A DNA stretch of 64,000 nucleotides from Limnomonas spitsbergensis (lineage: Eukaryota > Chlorophyta > Chlorophyceae > Chlamydomonadales). The first letter of the stretch is position 1. Every line of letters begins with the position of its first letter. The stretch covers positions 1,768,501 to 1,832,500 of the forward strand of contig JAYJMM010000100.1 in NCBI GenBank assembly GCA_037349105.1, in the 5' to 3' direction. Shown here piece after piece: positions 11,801 to 21,761 of the stretch. The notes beneath the pieces are model-generated. The model worked only from the letters and a program-made list of their open reading frames with translations, was not told where the DNA came from and searched no databases. Made by a program: the position numbers and the translations under genes.

Positions 11801-14800
11801 ACCTCGACCTAAACAACCTAACTAAACATCGCCGCGCACCTTGACCTGGCCGTCGCCCCTGAGGATGAGCCGTTCGAGACCGGCCAGGCGTCGCTGCAGG
11901 CCCTCTTTCTCCTCGGCGACTCGGCGGACCATCTCTTCTTTGGCGGACAGCGCAGCGCAGAGGTCGCGCGCCTCAATGTGGGGCGCGTGAGTGGACTAAG
12001 GCAGCAGCAGGGGGGACGTGTGAGCCCGAGCGAGATATTGTTGGGATAGCATTGAAAACATTGGGGTGTGATCCGAAATCATTTAATTTGCAAGATCTAA
12101 TACAGGTGACGGGAAGAGGGAGATAGTCAGATTTCATCTACCAGATCTGTCAGATCTGACGGCCGGGTGGGAGGCCTCTACAGCCTGGAGGGGGCCTCCC
12201 ACCAGCAACTTCAGACCCTCTGGATTCTGGGTTGTGCTGTTTAATACGCACCAGCTGCTGCTTCAGGCCCTCTATCTCCGATTTAACGCACTGACTGACG
12301 GCACATGAAGACGGAGATAGAGGGACATCTCGGTTAGGGTTCAGGGCAGTGCTGTGCCGATGAGGGGGGTCCTTACGGTGGCTGAAAAACGTAGCTGACT
12401 TTCAGTCACCGCAATTTCAAGGCAAATTCAGCTACTTTACCAGTAAAAAACTGTAATAACATACACGATTTCTGGGGGAAAAAACCAATCACCCAGCACT
12501 GGTGTAGAGTCAAGTGTTTGTGAAGATTTAAGGTAATGCTGAACCCGCTCACCAACTGCTTCTTCAGGCCCTCAATCTCAGCCTTCATGCGCCGAATGAC
12601 CGCCTTGTCGTCGGCTACCTCGTTCACTTTCGGGTGCATTACCACGTTCTTGGCGGCGTTGGCAAAGTGCAGCGCGGCACGCGTGTTCTCCAACGAGCCT
12701 GTTGGGGGGATGAGAGGTGAGAATGGGGCATTGATTATCCCTTTAAGCTGGACCCATGCATGGGGTGTTGACAAAGTGCAGCACAGCATGCATGGTACCC
12801 GATGAGCATGCATGGGGGAAGAGAGGGGAGAGGAGGGGTTTTGATAAATTATTTGCCGAGTCCTTGCGTCTCAAAGCCAGACGCAAGGGGCAAAGAGGCG
12901 GGAGAAAGGTCGCTGGTGTTTCCAGTCCTTGGGGCACTAACTGAACACGTGCATGACCATCTGTGAGAAACCTGCGTCCATGCTTCACCCCATGCTGCCC
13001 CCCCTGCCCCCGTGCTGCCCACTAAATGCAATGCCCCATTCATGTCTCCACGCCGGACCCCATGCACCACAGATGCTACACTACATGCGGCACCCTCCAA
13101 GCACTTACCTGCTGCCGCTGGTGAGATGGCTATGCAAGATTTTCCAATTTCTCTCAACCACTGGCAAATATTTAAGATATGTTTAGATACTTATAACAAG
13201 TTTTGTAGTTATTTTTAGATTTGGCCCCGGTGCCTCACTCTCACCTGCCGCTGGCGAGATGGTGCAGATGATGGCCATGTGTGAGTTGCCGCTGAGGGAC
13301 GGTTGCAGGATGCGTGTGAGCTTGGACTCTCGGTACTGGATATGTTTTGCATGTTTCTTGACCTGTACATAAAAGTACCACATTAGTACAATCACAAAAA
13401 TGCAATATCAATCACAAATGTACAAAATTAGAGAAACGCCAAGTCTGTCTTAGTCTTTATCAGCAAAACACGAATATTGTCTCAGCCGCAATAAGCAAGA
13501 CACTAACGCTGTGACTCGTCTCAATGAGCGGGACACTCACCGCAGATTCCCCGAGGGCGCGGATGACCAGGCCAAGCGTAAGCAAGCTCTTGTTGATGTT
13601 GCTCGCCTGGAACAAGGGAAGGTGGGGGGCGGCACACGTGTTCATACTTTTTCAAACTGGTATGGAATCCAGGCCCCATCCAGCCTGTCCTTGTATATGC
13701 AATATAGTACTTATTGCCATCACCCTGCCGCGACCACCACCACAACCTCCTCCTCCTTCAAGATCGGGCCCAACACCCAGTCCTTGCCCCTTCTCCAGCC
13801 AGATCCTCCTCCTCCTTCACCCCTCACCCTCTCCTTCTGCTAACTTTTCACCACGCCCCACACCCTGCCCTGCTCCTCACCCTTCCATACACCTCTTTCC
13901 ACCTGACCTTCTGCTGGCCCATATTTTCAAAGGGGGCCCTCAACCCGCTCTACCCCGCACCTCCTCTCTGAGTATCCCCCAGTCGACATACTCAATCACA
14001 ACCCTTACCCTTGAAACCTATTGACCCCTGACCCTGACCTGGTCCCCCTCTACCCTACACCTCCGCCGCGGCCTCGTTCTACCCCATCCCTCACCTTTGC
14101 CCCTGACCTTGGCCCGCTCCAACCACCCCTCACCTCCTTCTGCCTCAGCCTCTCCCGGTCCATGTCCTTAAGCACAGCCCATACCCCTCACCCCATGCCC
14201 CTAACCTTGCCCAGCTCCACCCCAAACCTCATTTTGCCTCACCTCACCGAGCTCCACCTTGCCCCTAACGTTACCCCGCACCATGCCTGATGACCTCCAC
14301 CCCTCACCTCCTTCTGCCTTAACCTCTCCCGGTCCACATCCTCAATCGCGGCCTGAGACAGCCGCTCCGAACCCGCCAGGTCAACCAAGGTGATTGCAGA
14401 GATCGTGACAGGGCCCTGCCGGTCCGCGGCGGCGGCAGCGGCAGCCTTGGATGGTGATGACGGAGCCTCCGCCGATACCTGATGCTGGGCGCCATCGCCG
14501 CCGGCACAACCGCTACACGCCGAGGAAGCATGCCCCTCCTCCTCACCCTCCTCGCCTGAAGCACAGAGGTACGGTATGATACGGTGCGGTACATATTAGG
14601 CACCGCACTACGATGCATAGATTTGGTACTACAGTGTGTGGGGGCGTGCCATGATGCAGTGAGCGAGGGACGCGGGCCGAGGCTGAAAATAGAACATGCC
14701 GTGCCTATATTTAAGACAAACAGCATCCGGATAATATCTTGGGGGAAGCATGCACCATGGGGAAAATAGAGCGTCCACACCATATGAAAGCCGTCAAAAG

Positions 14801-17800
14801 AGCCCCCCCTAACACAACCCCCCCCTATTTGTTGGATCTGGAGCATACCAATATCGTAGATTTGATTTGCCCTCCTTCATGTATGAAAACTATATTTCTT
14901 TCATGCCGCCCTAGGGGCAAATTTTCGAACACAACTCTTAATTTCGGACTGAAAATCGGGGTTGGAATTTGATCAATAGCATATCCGTGGATCCTTCTAC
15001 CCCAAACAACGTTAATTATGAGGGAAGGCAAAGCAAATCCGCGCCCTCCCCACCTGAAGGCCATCAATATGGGCCCCCCACTCCCCAAACAAAAAACCTC
15101 ACCTGTCAACGGCGCCGGCCGGCTCTCAATGTAGATCCTGACAACCTGGTGTGAACGGCTGCTGTTCTGATTCATCCTGGTGTCACACACCTGCAGAACA
15201 CGCAGGTGACGGGTAGGTTCAAAATTGGTGGGTTCATCTCCTGATCTCAATGTAGATCCTGATGAATTGGTGTGAATGGCTGCTGTTCTGATTCATTCTG
15301 GTGTCGCACACCTGCAGTACATGCACGTGACGGTAGGTTTGACGCCTTAGGGTCAAGATTTTAGGGTTAACTCCCCCGATCTCAATGTCAATCCTGACAA
15401 CCTGGGGTAAACGGCAGCTGCTCTGGTTCATCTTGGTGTCGCACACCTGCACAGCATGCAGGTGACTTCCTAGGGTATAGGATTGTTGCTACAAAGGGTT
15501 TAGGGTTGAGGGTATACTCCCGCCTTCTCGAGCCCCATCTCAATGTAGATCCTGACGACCTGGCAGGGGCAGCTGCTGTTTAGGTCAATCCTTGTGTTGC
15601 ACACCTGCACAAGACCCAAAGTTATTTTGCATGGCTCAGCTACGCTCAACCTACATTTTAGCTACCTTCAGGCCTCCAGCTGCTGTTCAGGTTCATCCTG
15701 GTCCTGCAATCCTGCACAAGACCCGCAATGTGTAGCCCTAGTGTCTGAAGTCCAGGGTGTAGTGTTTAGGGTCGACCGTTCACCCCCCTCCTCCAGGGCC
15801 CCTTCTCATACCCCCACCTCTATTCAACTCATCTGAACCCAAGCAGCATCACCCATGTAATGCCATGTAATCACCCATGAAATGCGTGAGAGTGCATCTG
15901 TACATTCACCCGTGCATGTGTGAGCGTGTGTGTGCCGGTGGCTGTGGTTGCATGTATGCACGCATCCCCCCCTGGCCGCTCCCCCCCATCACCCACGTGA
16001 CGCCTGGTCTCCACCGCCCTCAGCAGCAGCTCCAGATGCTCTGCAGAGCGCAGCCCCTCCTCAATCAGGCCCTCGACGTGGACGCCGCGCAGCGGATCGT
16101 CTTGCACCTTGAGACGCGAGCTGGCGGCGGCCACGGCGGCGGCGGCAATGGTGGCTGCGGTAGATCCTGGTGGGGAGTGAGCCGTGGTCCCTCCATCGCG
16201 CATGAGGTCACGCACCTCCTGTGCGGTTTAGGGTTTAGTACTTGAGTAAAAGGGAGAGTGGAGAGGCATTGATCTTCATCGTATTAATTTTGAGGACTTA
16301 GAATACACCTGATGGGGATAGGGTCACGCACCTCCTACGGGGTTGTTGTCAGCTTAGGATTGAGTATACGAGAAAGTAGAGAGGCACTGATCTTGATCGC
16401 CTAATTTTGAGGATTGTTAGAATTATAGCATACCATATAGGGTTTAGGTCACTCCCCTCCTGCGGGGTTATCAGTTCAGGGTCAAGGGCATAAGCATACG
16501 AGTTCAAGGCCTCAAGGGGAGGAGTGAGGCATGTCCTTGGCTGTCTGACTTTGAGGATTGATACACACCTTGCAGGGTTCAGGTCACTCGAATGGTTTTG
16601 GACACTCAAGCTTTAGGTCACACCGTATAGGTTAAGGTCACTCGCATGGTTTAGGACGCTGATTGGGTTTAGGAAACACCTCCAAGGCTAGGGACACACC
16701 TCGTCTTAAGAAACTCCTAATTCTAGGTTTATAGGCTTTGCAATATTCCTCGCTGTAAATCTCCATGGGGGACAGCTGCAGCACCAACTCCTTGGAACGA
16801 TGAAGCGTTCAGGCCTTCAGGGTTCGCCGCCACGCTCACCTCGTTGTAAATTTCCATGGCGGACAGACGCAGCACAAACTCCCGCGAAGGGTTGCCCTTA
16901 ATGTAGCTGAAGATGTCGGCCGCACTCTGCCTCATGAGGGAGCGCATGGTGTACGTCTTTCCAGAGCCCTGCACAAAGAGGTTAAGAGAATAGGGTTAAG
17001 TCCTTGATGTAGCTGTACATGTCGCCGTTCTTTGTCTCATGAGGGAGTGCATGCATGGCCGCATGGGGCCTCCAACTATAGGCCAGGGGGTAGCTTCAAT
17101 GTAGCTGAACCCAGGAAGAAAATAAACACTGGTTTCCCCTCAACAGTGCCTTCAAAACGATCTGCTTGCCTTCCTTAAATTGGTGCCCAGCTTCCTCTCC
17201 TGTGCACCTCATGTCAGCAATGTCATCCCTTGGTGTGTACTCTGCTTCGTTTGCCTTTTACCTCTTGTCTGCATTGCCACTGGCCCTTTGAAGGAAAGCT
17301 TTTGGGTGGGATGCACGAATGCTCCAACAGTTCCTTTTGATGCAGTGCATAGACGCGGCCACAACAGGTATGACATGGCAGGACAGTAGGGCCTTGGGAC
17401 ATGGTAGCACAATCCAGCTGAACCTGTGCCGTAGCGAGCCGTAGCGTGCCGTATTGTGGCTTACTTTGGTAGTACAATCCGGCTCAACCTGTGCTGTATT
17501 GCGCCATATCGTGCCACCATGCCTTGGGGTCTGCTGAACATCTTTCTTCTGGTCGTTCATAGCTTCAGATGGCTCAAGTGCAAAGACGCTGTTACAACAG
17601 GAACAACAGCGGGGCCTTGTGCGGTTGGCCCCTGGGGAGCTGCTGAACGTGTCTGTTTTGGTCATTCATTGCTGCAGGTGGCTTTGTTGCTTGGGCTTAA
17701 GTTTCAGAGGCAAGGCTGGTGTTGGTGTATGGGCTTCAGTTTAAGCGGCATGGCTGGTATCGTGCAACCTCTGTAATGGGGCGAAGAGGCCTGGTGTCGC

Positions 17801-18496
17801 CTGCCTGCTCATATTATTTCACAGATCTTACAGCCGAGGGATACATGGCCTCACGGACAGGCCACATACGATGTGCATGAGCGCAGCCCATGCGCCTTGC
17901 CATGGGCCGCATGAACATTTTGCAGCTTGCTAGCCGCCAGGGTTGCCCTGCATGCCCTTGCCAAGCCCGGCTGTGGCCTTTGAGCTTATACCGGTAAGGT
18001 GTTTCGTGGCTGCTAGCTCGAGACGCAGCTGTTGTCATCAGCCCAGCGGTATGCTTGATGTGGCTCAGTCCACACTCACCGTTTGACCATAGGCAAATAC
18101 AGTGCCGTTGTAGCCCCGCATGGCAGCCAGGACCAGCGGTTGCGTTGCATACTTGTAAACCTCTTCCGAGTCGCAGGCCTCGGCAAAGACTCGGCTGTAG
18201 CTAAAAGACGTCGAGCTGGAGGACCCGCCCCCGGAGCTCTGCGCGGGCGCTTTCCCGCTGGCTGTCTGGCCGAGGCTAGCAGTGCAGCCCGCCTCGTCAG
18301 TGCAAGTCAGCGTGGTATTGGTGTCCCCCGAAGCTGTCCATGCGCTGCGTTCACCGCTGGAAGCCTCTTGGGCGTGGAGCGGGCGGATGCGCACGAAGAC
18401 ACTGATCTTCTCTTGGTCAACCAAGGATGTCTGTTCCTGGACCGAAGGCCCGGCCCCAGGAAGAGAATCGTGGCGCCTAGGCGTGCTCGAGCGCAT
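2896..18496 (-). CDS. NACK1: Kinesin-7, NACK1/HINKEL type, with NACK_C (DUF3490) tail
   Basis: Plus-end microtubule motor. In plants this family activates the NPK1 MAPK cascade at the phragmoplast during cytokinesis. Exons: 18496-18080, 16968-16840, 16218-15997, 15190-15103, 14555-14308, 13606-13541, 13362-13245, 12698-12553, 12290-12252, 11995-11840, 11339-11232, 11138-10755, 9958-9854, 9106-8854, 8249-7624, 7258-7197, 6815-6674, 6301-6233, 5925-5680, 5511-5352, 4801-4743, 4134-4063, 3586-3400, 3179-2896. They sum to 4,386 nt, 1,461 codons plus stop, in one frame. Plant NACK proteins are about 950-1,000 residues; the excess is low-complexity Ala/Ser/Gly sequence in the stalk. Motor and tail are both diagnostic. 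Weakest points are the donors at 7624 and 5352 and the 39-nt exon at 12290. The start is the first Met of the open frame upstream of the motor. Function in algal cytokinesis is inferred. Confidence 0.92.
3600..3700. repeat. 24-bp tandem repeat in a kinesin intron
   Basis: About three copies of a unit containing GGTTAGAGCAGCCTTAGG directly upstream (in transcription) of the exon starting at 3586. Confidence 0.7.
4180..4735 (-). repeat. Copies of the 3' edge of kinesin exon 4801-4743, plus one 5'-edge copy of the next exon
   Basis: The edge ACTCACGTCCAACGCC (4737-4752) recurs in degraded form about every 70-75 bp (for example near 4530, 4590 and 4690) with GGATATACCCTT-type linkers. Positions 4225-4250 are a separate copy of the 5' edge of exon 4134-4063 (TTCTTGTGCTCCCACT), upstream of that exon. 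Confidence 0.7.
4815..5315. repeat. Degenerate GTCAGGGCAGCAAC tandem array
   Basis: More than a dozen imperfect copies of a 25-40 bp unit with core GCAGTCAGGGCAGCAACA fill the intron between the exons ending at 5352 and starting at 4801. It produces spurious Gln-rich ORFs on the plus strand. Confidence 0.8.
6315..6510. repeat. 28-bp tandem repeat in a kinesin intron
   Basis: Seven near-identical copies of AAGTCAGGGGAATTATGGAA plus CAAAAATG, ending about 15 bp from the acceptor of the exon that starts at 6301. Confidence 0.85.
6850..7195 (-). repeat. Tandem CTTTGACCGCCTGCTGG repeat downstream of kinesin exon 7258-7197
   Basis: Four copies of roughly 100 bp carrying CCACTCTTTGACCGCCTGCTGG. 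They begin beside the exon donor and extend into the downstream intron. Confidence 0.75.
7265..7620. repeat. Decayed GAGACTG(C)..TGAGGAGGG tandem array
   Basis: Six or so copies, about 55-60 bp apart, with the pattern GAGACTGCNTGAGGAGGGTNAGNGTTNAAACCC. They fill the intron between exons 8249-7624 and 7258-7197 and carry telomere-like AAACCC ends. Confidence 0.7.
8443..8530. repeat. Tandem repeat with telomere boxes
   Basis: Four copies of CCCTGCATGGGCCTAAACCCTAAA-type units in a kinesin intron, each containing the plant telomere-box core AAACCCTAAA. Confidence 0.85.
9455..9810 (-). repeat. Copies of the 3' edge of kinesin exon 9958-9854
   Basis: Four degraded copies of the exon end plus donor (CACCTGCAGGCTCTTGATTG...CTCTGGATGTCAGTCAGG as read on the plus strand), spaced about 90-105 bp and linked by TTCAGGGTTCAA-type sequence. 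All lie downstream of the exon. Confidence 0.85.
10045..10530 (-). repeat. Copies of the 5' edge of kinesin exon 9958-9854
   Basis: Four copies of the exon start (plus-strand AGCATGATCGTGGCAGCCTC, then CACATCATACTG, then intron GGTCAGAGGAG), about 115-130 bp apart, all upstream of the exon. Each keeps the acceptor dinucleotide context. The same exon also has copies of its other edge on the opposite side. Confidence 0.85.
10605..10715. repeat. Short CAGCACAGCAGTACAGG tandem repeat
   Basis: Four copies of a 26-29 bp unit (AGCAGTACAGGTCATTCAAAC) just downstream of the kinesin exon ending at 10755. Confidence 0.8.
12745..13095 (-). repeat. Decayed copies of the 5' edge of kinesin exon 12698-12553
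   Basis: Two to three degraded copies of the exon start that encodes [10 protein letters not shown]. The clearest (12750-12800) reads GTGCTGCACTTTGTCAACAC on the minus strand. Copies near 12990-13090 are weaker. All are upstream of the exon. A single copy of the 3' edge of exon 13362-13245 (CTGCCGCTGGTGAGATGGC) sits downstream of that exon at about 13105-13130. Confidence 0.65.
14010..14300 (-). repeat. Decayed copies of the 3' edge of the switch II exon
   Basis: CACCTCCTTCTGCCTTAACC, the plus-strand view of the exon end and donor at about 14305-14325, recurs at 14128-14170, followed by a recognisable CTCTCCCGGTCCA..TCCT. More eroded copies continue to about 14010. The pyrimidine-rich linkers create spurious Pro-rich ORFs. 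Confidence 0.6.
15225..15720 (-). repeat. Copies of the switch I exon 5' edge (kinesin exon 15190-15103)
   Basis: Four copies upstream of the true exon, near 15245-15320, 15375-15450, 15535-15610 and 15670-15715. The first two still encode [11 protein letters not shown] and [10 protein letters not shown] with the CTGCAG acceptor. The farther ones progressively lose the frame. Linkers carry TTTAGGGTT. Only the copy nearest the rest of the exon keeps intact NQNSSRSH plus a donor. Confidence 0.88.
16305..16660 (-). repeat. Decayed copies of the 5' edge of kinesin exon 16218-15997
   Basis: GGTCACGCACCTCCT(A/G)CGGGG, the plus-strand view of the VRDLM start with acceptor, recurs at about 16321 and 16449 and more weakly to 16660, upstream of the exon. 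Downstream of the neighbouring exon, 16735-16800 holds one decayed copy of the end of exon 16968-16840 (CTGTAAATCTCCATGG.GGACAG). Confidence 0.7.
17395..17720. repeat. Dispersed GTACAATCCGGCTNAACCTGTGC repeat and a 118-bp duplication
   Basis: Positions 17395-17520 hold two copies of a GTA(G)CACAATCC(A/G)GCT.AACCTGTGCCGTA unit that is also found as several copies at 28735-29130. Positions 17520-17720 hold a roughly 118-bp direct duplication beginning CTGCTGAAC. All of this lies within kinesin intron 1. Confidence 0.65.
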
Positions 18497-21400
18497 TTGC
18501 TCGTTGACCTGCCAAGTTGCGTGTTGCTGTTACTGACGGGAAGCTGAGCTAGGAGGGGCAGCGCTGCAGTAGCAGCGGCACTATAATATGAATTGTACCG
18601 GCCTGCTTAATTGCTTGAGCGAGATGTTCGGCATCCAGACTCTGTAAACTGTCATCTGTCAAAATTGCGCACTTGTGTTTGCACCCCGAAACCAGGGAGC
18701 GGTTGTTTCCCGGACCAGACGCCCTCAAGCAGCCTTCAATGCTTTGAGTGTTGTATTGGACGCCCACCGCCTGCCTCCTCGCTCTTTGGCTTGTTTTCAA
18801 TAAATCCCATTAAATCATGAGGTGCATTCGCTGTCGAGGAGTTTTAAAGCACAGCACTGTCTCGGCGGGTCTAAAATTTCCCAGAACAGGGATTGAACAG
18901 GAGTCCTGCATTGAATTCGGAAGAGTTTCTTCGGATGCCTGTTCTGTTATCTTGTGTGGCCTTGGACGAAGGTTTTACAATCCTGGCTGTGAGTCCTCGC
19001 TTATTTCGTGCTTGTTAACGGTTTGCGCACGCGCACCCCGCCTGCTCGAGAATGAGGCGAACTTCCATGATGAGATTCGGAGGAGATTGTGGTCTCCGAA
19101 TTTTGAAACTTGGCGGGTACCCATGGCATTGCACTGCGGGGGACCAGCGCACTTTGCTTGAACTGCACATAGTGCATGAGATCAGCTGATGGGATCATGG
19201 TGGGAAATTTCATCAAAACCAGAGAGACCCAAGCTGGCATCAGTAGCCTTACATATAGCTTCATACCGGAATGTACAGCTGAGTAGTAGCCAAATGATGC
19301 ATTCGTGCTGAGGAACATGTCACGTCAAAAAGTGTATGAACCTTTTCCCCACTGACTGGTCCGGCAACAAGATACCAGCATCAATCAGGGACCCCCCTGG
19401 AATCAATCGTCAGTCCCATGGATGCCAGCTACGGGACTGAGGATTGTTGCTGGGATCAAGATCCCATGTCGTGGGACTGCGCAAGGGTTAATTGCCTTCG
19501 CCCCTTGACGAATAGGGATCATCAACAACTCAGGTGCGATGAATACCGTACTGCGGCAAAGATTCTCGGAATATTTGGCCGCAGTCCAAAGTGGCTGTCA
19601 GCCTGCCGCATACTATGCTGATTGAGGGTAACAAGCATGGCAAATGTGCTATTGTGATTTCCATCACTTTGGATCGTCGCCAGCATTTTCTGACCCTCAA
19701 GCAATGCGGGAAAATCGACACTCTGCTTACTGGTAAGCGAAAACCAAACAGTGTACGATTTTTGCGAATGCTCGCAATTTTACTCAATCGGTGAGAGCTT
19801 AATATTTCCAGGATTTGCATCACCTGCCTATTCAGGTGTTCATTTACACAGGCGACAAATATGCATTGGTTGGTACCAAGGTGGTTGGTCGGACATCATT
19901 TATTTTGCTAGGACTTAACAAGACGTGAGACCGGCCGCCCAAACCCAGAAACCTGAGACGCTGACAAAAAAAAACAGCCTGGGTGCTGTCGACAGCTGAG
20001 TAAAGGCGAGCAGGAGCAGGAAAGGCACACGACCAACAAGTATACACTCGGCCACAATAAGTCATGCGTAAAAAGTTCGATTAAGGTATAAAATCAAACT
20101 GATGCCCCGCCTCAACACCCCTCTAGCTAAAGCACACTACCACCAGTATCCCACCCGAAAGCTGCTGCAAACGTCTCCACCATTATTTCACTTTTTCTAC
20201 TGTCTGGTACCGATATGTTTGTTTATTTTCTATTTTCTATTTTTAGGGCTAGGGATAGTAGGATCTGAAAGGGCTGGGGTTTCTTCGGACTTCCTTCATT
20301 TCATCATTTTATGTGTTGGTATTTTTCGCTCTCCTTTTTCGTCTGTTCCTTCCGTTTCTCCTTAAAGCCTGAAGTTTGTTTCCCCCCCCCAGACAGCCGG
20401 GCGCCCATGAAGCCTAGTCTCTGCAGCAGAGGTGTTACGCCATAGACGTTTTCCTTATCGCATGGCTTTCTCCTTTTTAGTTGGCTACAAATTTAAATAA
20501 CTGGTTTTAGATGTAAATATAGGGATGATGGCTGTTCGGCGGTCAATTTTCTACGTGCAAAACAAAAAATGTCCGGGGATCTTTGCACTGGTTTCGGGTT
20601 CTTCATTCTTGATGCAACTCGTGCAAACAACCCAGCGATTCATATACTACGTAGACATTCTCCGTATGTGCAACCTCAAATATAATAAGCGCACGAGCAA
20701 TGTCATTTTACAGTACTCAACGTCAGGTGAGACGCTGACCCAAACACTTTGTCATCGACGCCTATCCTGGTTGTGCTAGGATTATCACAGCCTCTTTCCA
20801 CAAATGGGGATCTAATGGCTGTATTTTGCGCCTAGCCCACCAGACTGTGGTTAAATGGCAGTTTGTACCGAGGGTTGTGCTAGACTTTATCTCCAGCCTA
20901 TGTCCTCGTTCTGAGGGTGGCTGAAGGTACCCCCCTCCCAACCTGCAATCTTGTCCCAGTGACACGCGGGAGAGCATGTAGCCTCGTGGCTCCACTTGCC
21001 GGATTCTAAGACAAAATATGTTATCTTCAATTTCGAGAGGTTGCCTTGGGGATGTGGCAGTTGTGGCAGTTGTGTCAGTTGACGTTGTGGCAGTGACGTT
21101 GTGGCAGTGACGTTGTGGCAGTGACGTTGTGGCAGTGGCAGTTGTGTCAGTTGACGGAAATAAACGGAGTTTGGGGCTAGAGTGTGCAATTGGTGCTTCA
21201 GTTAAACTACGACAATGATGACACATACATAGTTTCGTACAAAATAAAAACGAGGCCAATATCTGCCAAATGAAGATAAGTTTCTAGATTTTGGTCGAAG
21301 ACGATGATTACAAATTGAACCTCCTTGAACGAATCATGCTCACCCAGCCCGCCCCTTACACGAATCACAGACGCGAGAGGAAATCACACATCTCGCTCAC

Positions 21401-21761
21401 AGCATGCTCAATTGCTCATGCATAAAAAGAATGCAAGGAAATGGATGACATCCTTAAGAATGGCAGCGACTGTAGCGGTGCTAGTCATCAGAGCACCTCC
21501 ACAACAGCCTTACCAGTCAATGCATGGCATTACACCTCCGCCCCCTTCTGTGTTTCTTTCCATATTTCCTACCAACTCTTTAGTTAGGCGCCCACGCGGC
21601 CGAGCCTTTTTTGAGCAGGGCCCAGAGGTGTAACGTCATTGACCTCTGGACCCTCCTCGAACAAGGCTCAACCGCATGGACGCCCAACAGCGTCGCAAGT
21701 CAAAAATGAACACACAGACCCAGGTCCCTCTCCCGTATTCCAGAGGCATCACATTGCCCCC
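18497..21761. other. Intergenic region between kinesin and TyrRS
   Basis: About 3.3 kb, more AT-rich than the genes. It should contain the kinesin promoter (right of 18496) and the TyrRS 3' UTR (left of 21762). The open frames at 18817-19161 and 19418-19621 match no family I recognise and have no splice or codon support. A GGTATAAAA sequence at about 20084 is TATA-like but has no gene beside it. Retroelement debris is possible but not demonstrated. Confidence 0.5.
21056..21160. repeat. 15-bp minisatellite (GTTGTGGCAGTGACG)
   Basis: About seven tandem copies including GTTGTGGCAGTGACG and GTTGTGTCAGTTGACG variants. It is not next to any exon I can identify, so it is an ordinary minisatellite. 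Confidence 0.85.

Larger units (their letters stand above)
5680..12290 (-). other. Kinesin stalk exons: coiled coil with low-complexity insertions
   Basis: Heptad-like Leu/Glu/Arg-rich segments (for example [41 protein letters not shown] and [15 protein letters not shown]) alternate with Ala-, Gln-, Gly- and acidic-rich stretches. The largest low-complexity exon is 8249-7624, with [11 protein letters not shown] followed by Gln, Ala and Asp/Glu runs. These regions probably dimerise the motor. No separate domain is recognised. Confidence 0.8.
12553..18496 (-). other. Kinesin motor-domain exons
   Basis: Motifs appear in canonical order. [11 protein letters not shown] is in exon 1, which ends [11 protein letters not shown]. 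Exon 2 completes the P-loop with GSGKTYTM and ends AMEIYNE. Exon 3 has VRDLM and then a kinesin-7-like [19 protein letters not shown] stretch. Exon 4 carries switch I (NQNSSRSH), exon 5 switch II (DLAGSER), exon 6 [10 protein letters not shown], exon 7 [18 protein letters not shown], and exon 8 the neck ([10 protein letters not shown]) running into coiled coil. Exon 3 has an Ala-rich insertion (about 20 residues) and exon 5 an Asp/Glu/Ala-rich one (about 50 residues) ahead of DLAGSER; both are absent from typical motors. Confidence 0.95.

Noticed and set aside
18817..19161. 115-codon ORF as a gene
   Set aside because: No recognisable family, no splice partners, ordinary composition for non-coding DNA here.
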